Notes under the pieces: generated by a model | What the model saw: the letters and a program-made list of their open reading frames with translations, nothing else | Told to the model about the DNA's origin: nothing | Database searches by the model: none | Program-made: the position numbers and the translations under genes | In this document: positions 62,313 through 64,000 of the stretch, piece by piece | How the letters are laid out: the number at the start of each line of letters is the position of its first letter | Numbering within the stretch: position 1 is the stretch's first letter | Origin: Flavobacterium micromati | Lineage (GTDB): Bacteria > Bacteroidota > Bacteroidia > Flavobacteriales > Flavobacteriaceae | Assembly: GCF_900129585.1 (NCBI RefSeq) | Contig: NZ_FQWF01000006.1 | Location: 124,001-188,000 of the forward strand | Direction of reading: 5' to 3' | DNA: 64,000 nt

Positions 62313-62750
62313 ATGGCTAAAGAAATTAGTAAGGTAGTTAAACTACAAGTTAAGGGAGGTGCTGCGAACCCGTCGCCACCGATTGGACCTGCTTTAGGAG
62401 CTGCTGGTGTGAACATCATGGAGTTCTGTAAGCAATTTAATGCTAGAACTCAGGATAAAGCCGGCAAAGTATGCCCAGTACAAATTACTGTGTATAAAGA
62501 CAAATCATTTGATTTTGTCGTAAAAACTCCTCCTGCGGCAGTCCAGTTAATGGAAGCTGCAAAGCTAAAGTCCGGATCTGGTGAGCCAAATCGTAAAAAA
62601 GTAGCTAGCGTTACTTGGGATGTTATCAAGGTGATTGCCGAAGATAAAATGGTAGATTTAAATGCATTCACAATCAATTCTGCTATGAGCATGATTGCTG
62701 GAACAGCTAGATCTATGGGTATAACTGTATCAGGAGACGCTCCTTTTTAA
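62313..62750 (+). CDS. rplK: Ribosomal protein uL11
   Basis: 145 residues: [20 protein letters not shown], then [12 protein letters not shown] and the C-terminal rRNA-binding domain ending [11 protein letters not shown]. Binds the GTPase-associated region of 23S rRNA. Follows nusG after 68 bases. Confidence 0.97.
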   Translation: MAKEISKVVKLQVKGGAANPSPPIGPALGAAGVNIMEFCKQFNARTQDKAGKVCPVQITVYKDKSFDFVVKTPPAAVQLMEAAKLKSGSGEPNRKKVASVTWDVIKVIAEDKMVDLNAFTINSAMSMIAGTARSMGITVSGDAPF

Positions 62751-62763
62751 TTAAGAAAAAGAC

Positions 62764-63453
62764 ATGGCAAAATTGACAAAAAAGCAAAAAGAGGCTGCTT
62801 CAAAAATTGAAAAGAATAAACTATATTCTCTTAAAGATGCTGCGGCATTGATAAAAGTAGTTGCTTCTGCAAAATTTGATGAGTCTGTTGATATCGCAGT
62901 GCGTTTGGGTGTTGATCCAAGAAAAGCGAATCAAATGGTTAGAGGTGTAGTAACGTTACCTCATGGAACTGGTAAAGATGTTAAAGTACTTGCATTAGTG
63001 ACTCCAGATAAAGAAGCGGAAGCTTTAGCAGCTGGTGCTGATTATGTAGGTCTTGACGAGTATTTGCAAAAAATTAAAGACGGTTGGACTGATGTTGATG
63101 TAATTATCACGATGCCATCTGTTATGGGTAAATTAGGTCCATTAGGTCGTATATTAGGACCTAGAGGTTTAATGCCTAACCCTAAAACAGGTACTGTAAC
63201 TATGGATGTTGCAAAAGCTGTTCAAGAGGTAAAAGCTGGTAAAATCGATTTTAAAGTTGATAAAACTGGTATTGTGCATGCAGGAATTGGGAAAGTTTCT
63301 TTTGGAGCTGAACAAATTGTTGACAATGCTCACGAAATTATTCAAACATTAATCAAACTTAAACCAACTGCGGCTAAAGGGACTTACATCAAGAGTATTT
63401 ACCTAACTAGCACAATGAGTCCTGCAATTGCATTGGATCCTAAAGCAGTATAA
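62764..63453 (+). CDS. rplA: Ribosomal protein uL1
   Basis: 229 residues with [35 protein letters not shown] and [19 protein letters not shown]. Forms the L1 stalk and can repress the L11 operon by binding its mRNA. Confidence 0.97.
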   Translation: MAKLTKKQKEAASKIEKNKLYSLKDAAALIKVVASAKFDESVDIAVRLGVDPRKANQMVRGVVTLPHGTGKDVKVLALVTPDKEAEALAAGADYVGLDEYLQKIKDGWTDVDVIITMPSVMGKLGPLGRILGPRGLMPNPKTGTVTMDVAKAVQEVKAGKIDFKVDKTGIVHAGIGKVSFGAEQIVDNAHEIIQTLIKLKPTAAKGTYIKSIYLTSTMSPAIALDPKAV

Positions 63454-63475
63454 TTGGTAGTTAAAAATTTTTAGT

Positions 63476-63988
63476 ATGACTAGAGAAGAAAAATCAATTG
63501 CGATTGAAGTTTTAACTGCACAGTTAGCCGGTACAAACATAGTTTATGTATCTGATATTTCTGGTATGAATGCAGAGACTACTTCAAACTTGAGAAGGGC
63601 TTGTTACAAAGCAGGTATTAAATTAGAAGTTGTTAAGAATACTTTGCTTGCAAAAGCAATGGAAGCTTCTGATAATGATTATGGTGACTTACCTTCTGTA
63701 TTGAGTGGTAACAGTGCGATCTTTATTTCAGATGTTGCTAATGCACCTGGAAAGATAATTAAAGATTTTCGTAAAAAATCGGATAAGCCGGTTTTAAAGG
63801 GAGCTTTTATCAATTCTGAGGTTTACATTGGTGATGATCAATTAGATGCATTAGCAACAATTAAATCTAAAGAAGAGCTTATTGGAGAAATCATCGGATT
63901 GCTTCAGTCGCCAGCTCAAAGAGTTATTTCTGCACTGCTAAACCAATTTGCGAAAAGCGAAGAGGCTTCAGAAGAAGTGGAAGCATAA
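63476..63988 (+). CDS. rplJ: Ribosomal protein uL10
   Basis: 170 residues: MTREEKSIAIEVLTAQLAGT, then the RRACYKAGIKLEVVKNTLL core. It anchors the L7/L12 stalk. The end has an acidic EASEEVEA tail. rplL would be expected just outside the window. Confidence 0.96.
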   Translation: MTREEKSIAIEVLTAQLAGTNIVYVSDISGMNAETTSNLRRACYKAGIKLEVVKNTLLAKAMEASDNDYGDLPSVLSGNSAIFISDVANAPGKIIKDFRKKSDKPVLKGAFINSEVYIGDDQLDALATIKSKEELIGEIIGLLQSPAQRVISALLNQFAKSEEASEEVEA

Positions 63989-64000
63989 TAAAATCAGGGT

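Overview
The window looks like a chromosome segment of a low-GC member of the Flavobacteriaceae, most likely Flavobacterium or a close relative. Support comes from the AT-rich sequence, Bacteroidetes-type promoters (TTG, then about 16-20 bases, then TAnnTTTG), a SusC/SusD pair, the DUF2851 and putative-porin families, and an rpsU gene with a strong Shine-Dalgarno site (otherwise rare in this phylum). The species call is inference.

Bases 1-40218 form one long, almost entirely plus-strand locus for a surface polysaccharide (O-antigen or capsule). It opens with export and chain-length genes (SLBB/Wza-type, Wzz-type). Nucleotide-sugar genes follow: GDP-fucose (fcl, gmd), a UDP-GalNAcA pair (TviC/TviB types), a dTDP-3-amino sugar set (two FdtA-type cupins, an acyltransferase, an FdtB-type aminotransferase), and later dTDP-rhamnose (rfbC, rfbD, rfbB, rfbA) and a WbpM/PglF-type 4,6-dehydratase. 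Assembly genes are a Wzx flippase, a Wzy-like polymerase, four glycosyltransferases, an AsnB-type amidotransferase, an acetyltransferase, a 2-oxoglutarate oxygenase, a WbpV-like reductase and a PglC-type initiating transferase. A second flippase/polymerase-like pair lies at 28649-30354.

The polysaccharide locus is heavily rearranged. A PglC plus aminotransferase module is present twice at a constant offset of 3792 bp. The second pglC has lost its front end, and an AbiE-type toxin-antitoxin pair sits between the copies. A third aminotransferase survives only as a frameshifted tail at 37.8-38.1 kb. The rhamnose genes are split by a cluster of partly decayed toxin-antitoxin genes (31.1-34.0 kb). 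Two genes of the GxxExxY family (PD-(D/E)XK nuclease fold), one intact and one broken by a stop codon, lie next to short-repeat arrays. The arrays have unrelated sequences, but in both a 5-base core recurs about every 10 bp. This is the most unusual signal in the window.

From 40.6 kb on the content is mostly ordinary chromosome: a CpsB-type phosphatase (minus), a SusC/SusD pair without visible enzymes, a putative porin, cystathionine beta-synthase, DUF2851, a PspC-like protein, a 0.94-kb gap holding a duplicated 145-bp repeat, an amino-acid permease (minus), a helix-hairpin-helix protein, an acyl-CoA dehydrogenase and an endonuclease/exonuclease/phosphatase protein (minus). The window ends in a conserved translation block: rpsU, xerC-type recombinase, hpf, tRNA-Thr(TGT), tRNA-Tyr, tRNA-Thr(GGT), tuf, tRNA-Trp, secE, nusG, rplK, rplA, rplJ. 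A 20-base copy of the first tRNA's 3' end lies 99 bp downstream of the original.
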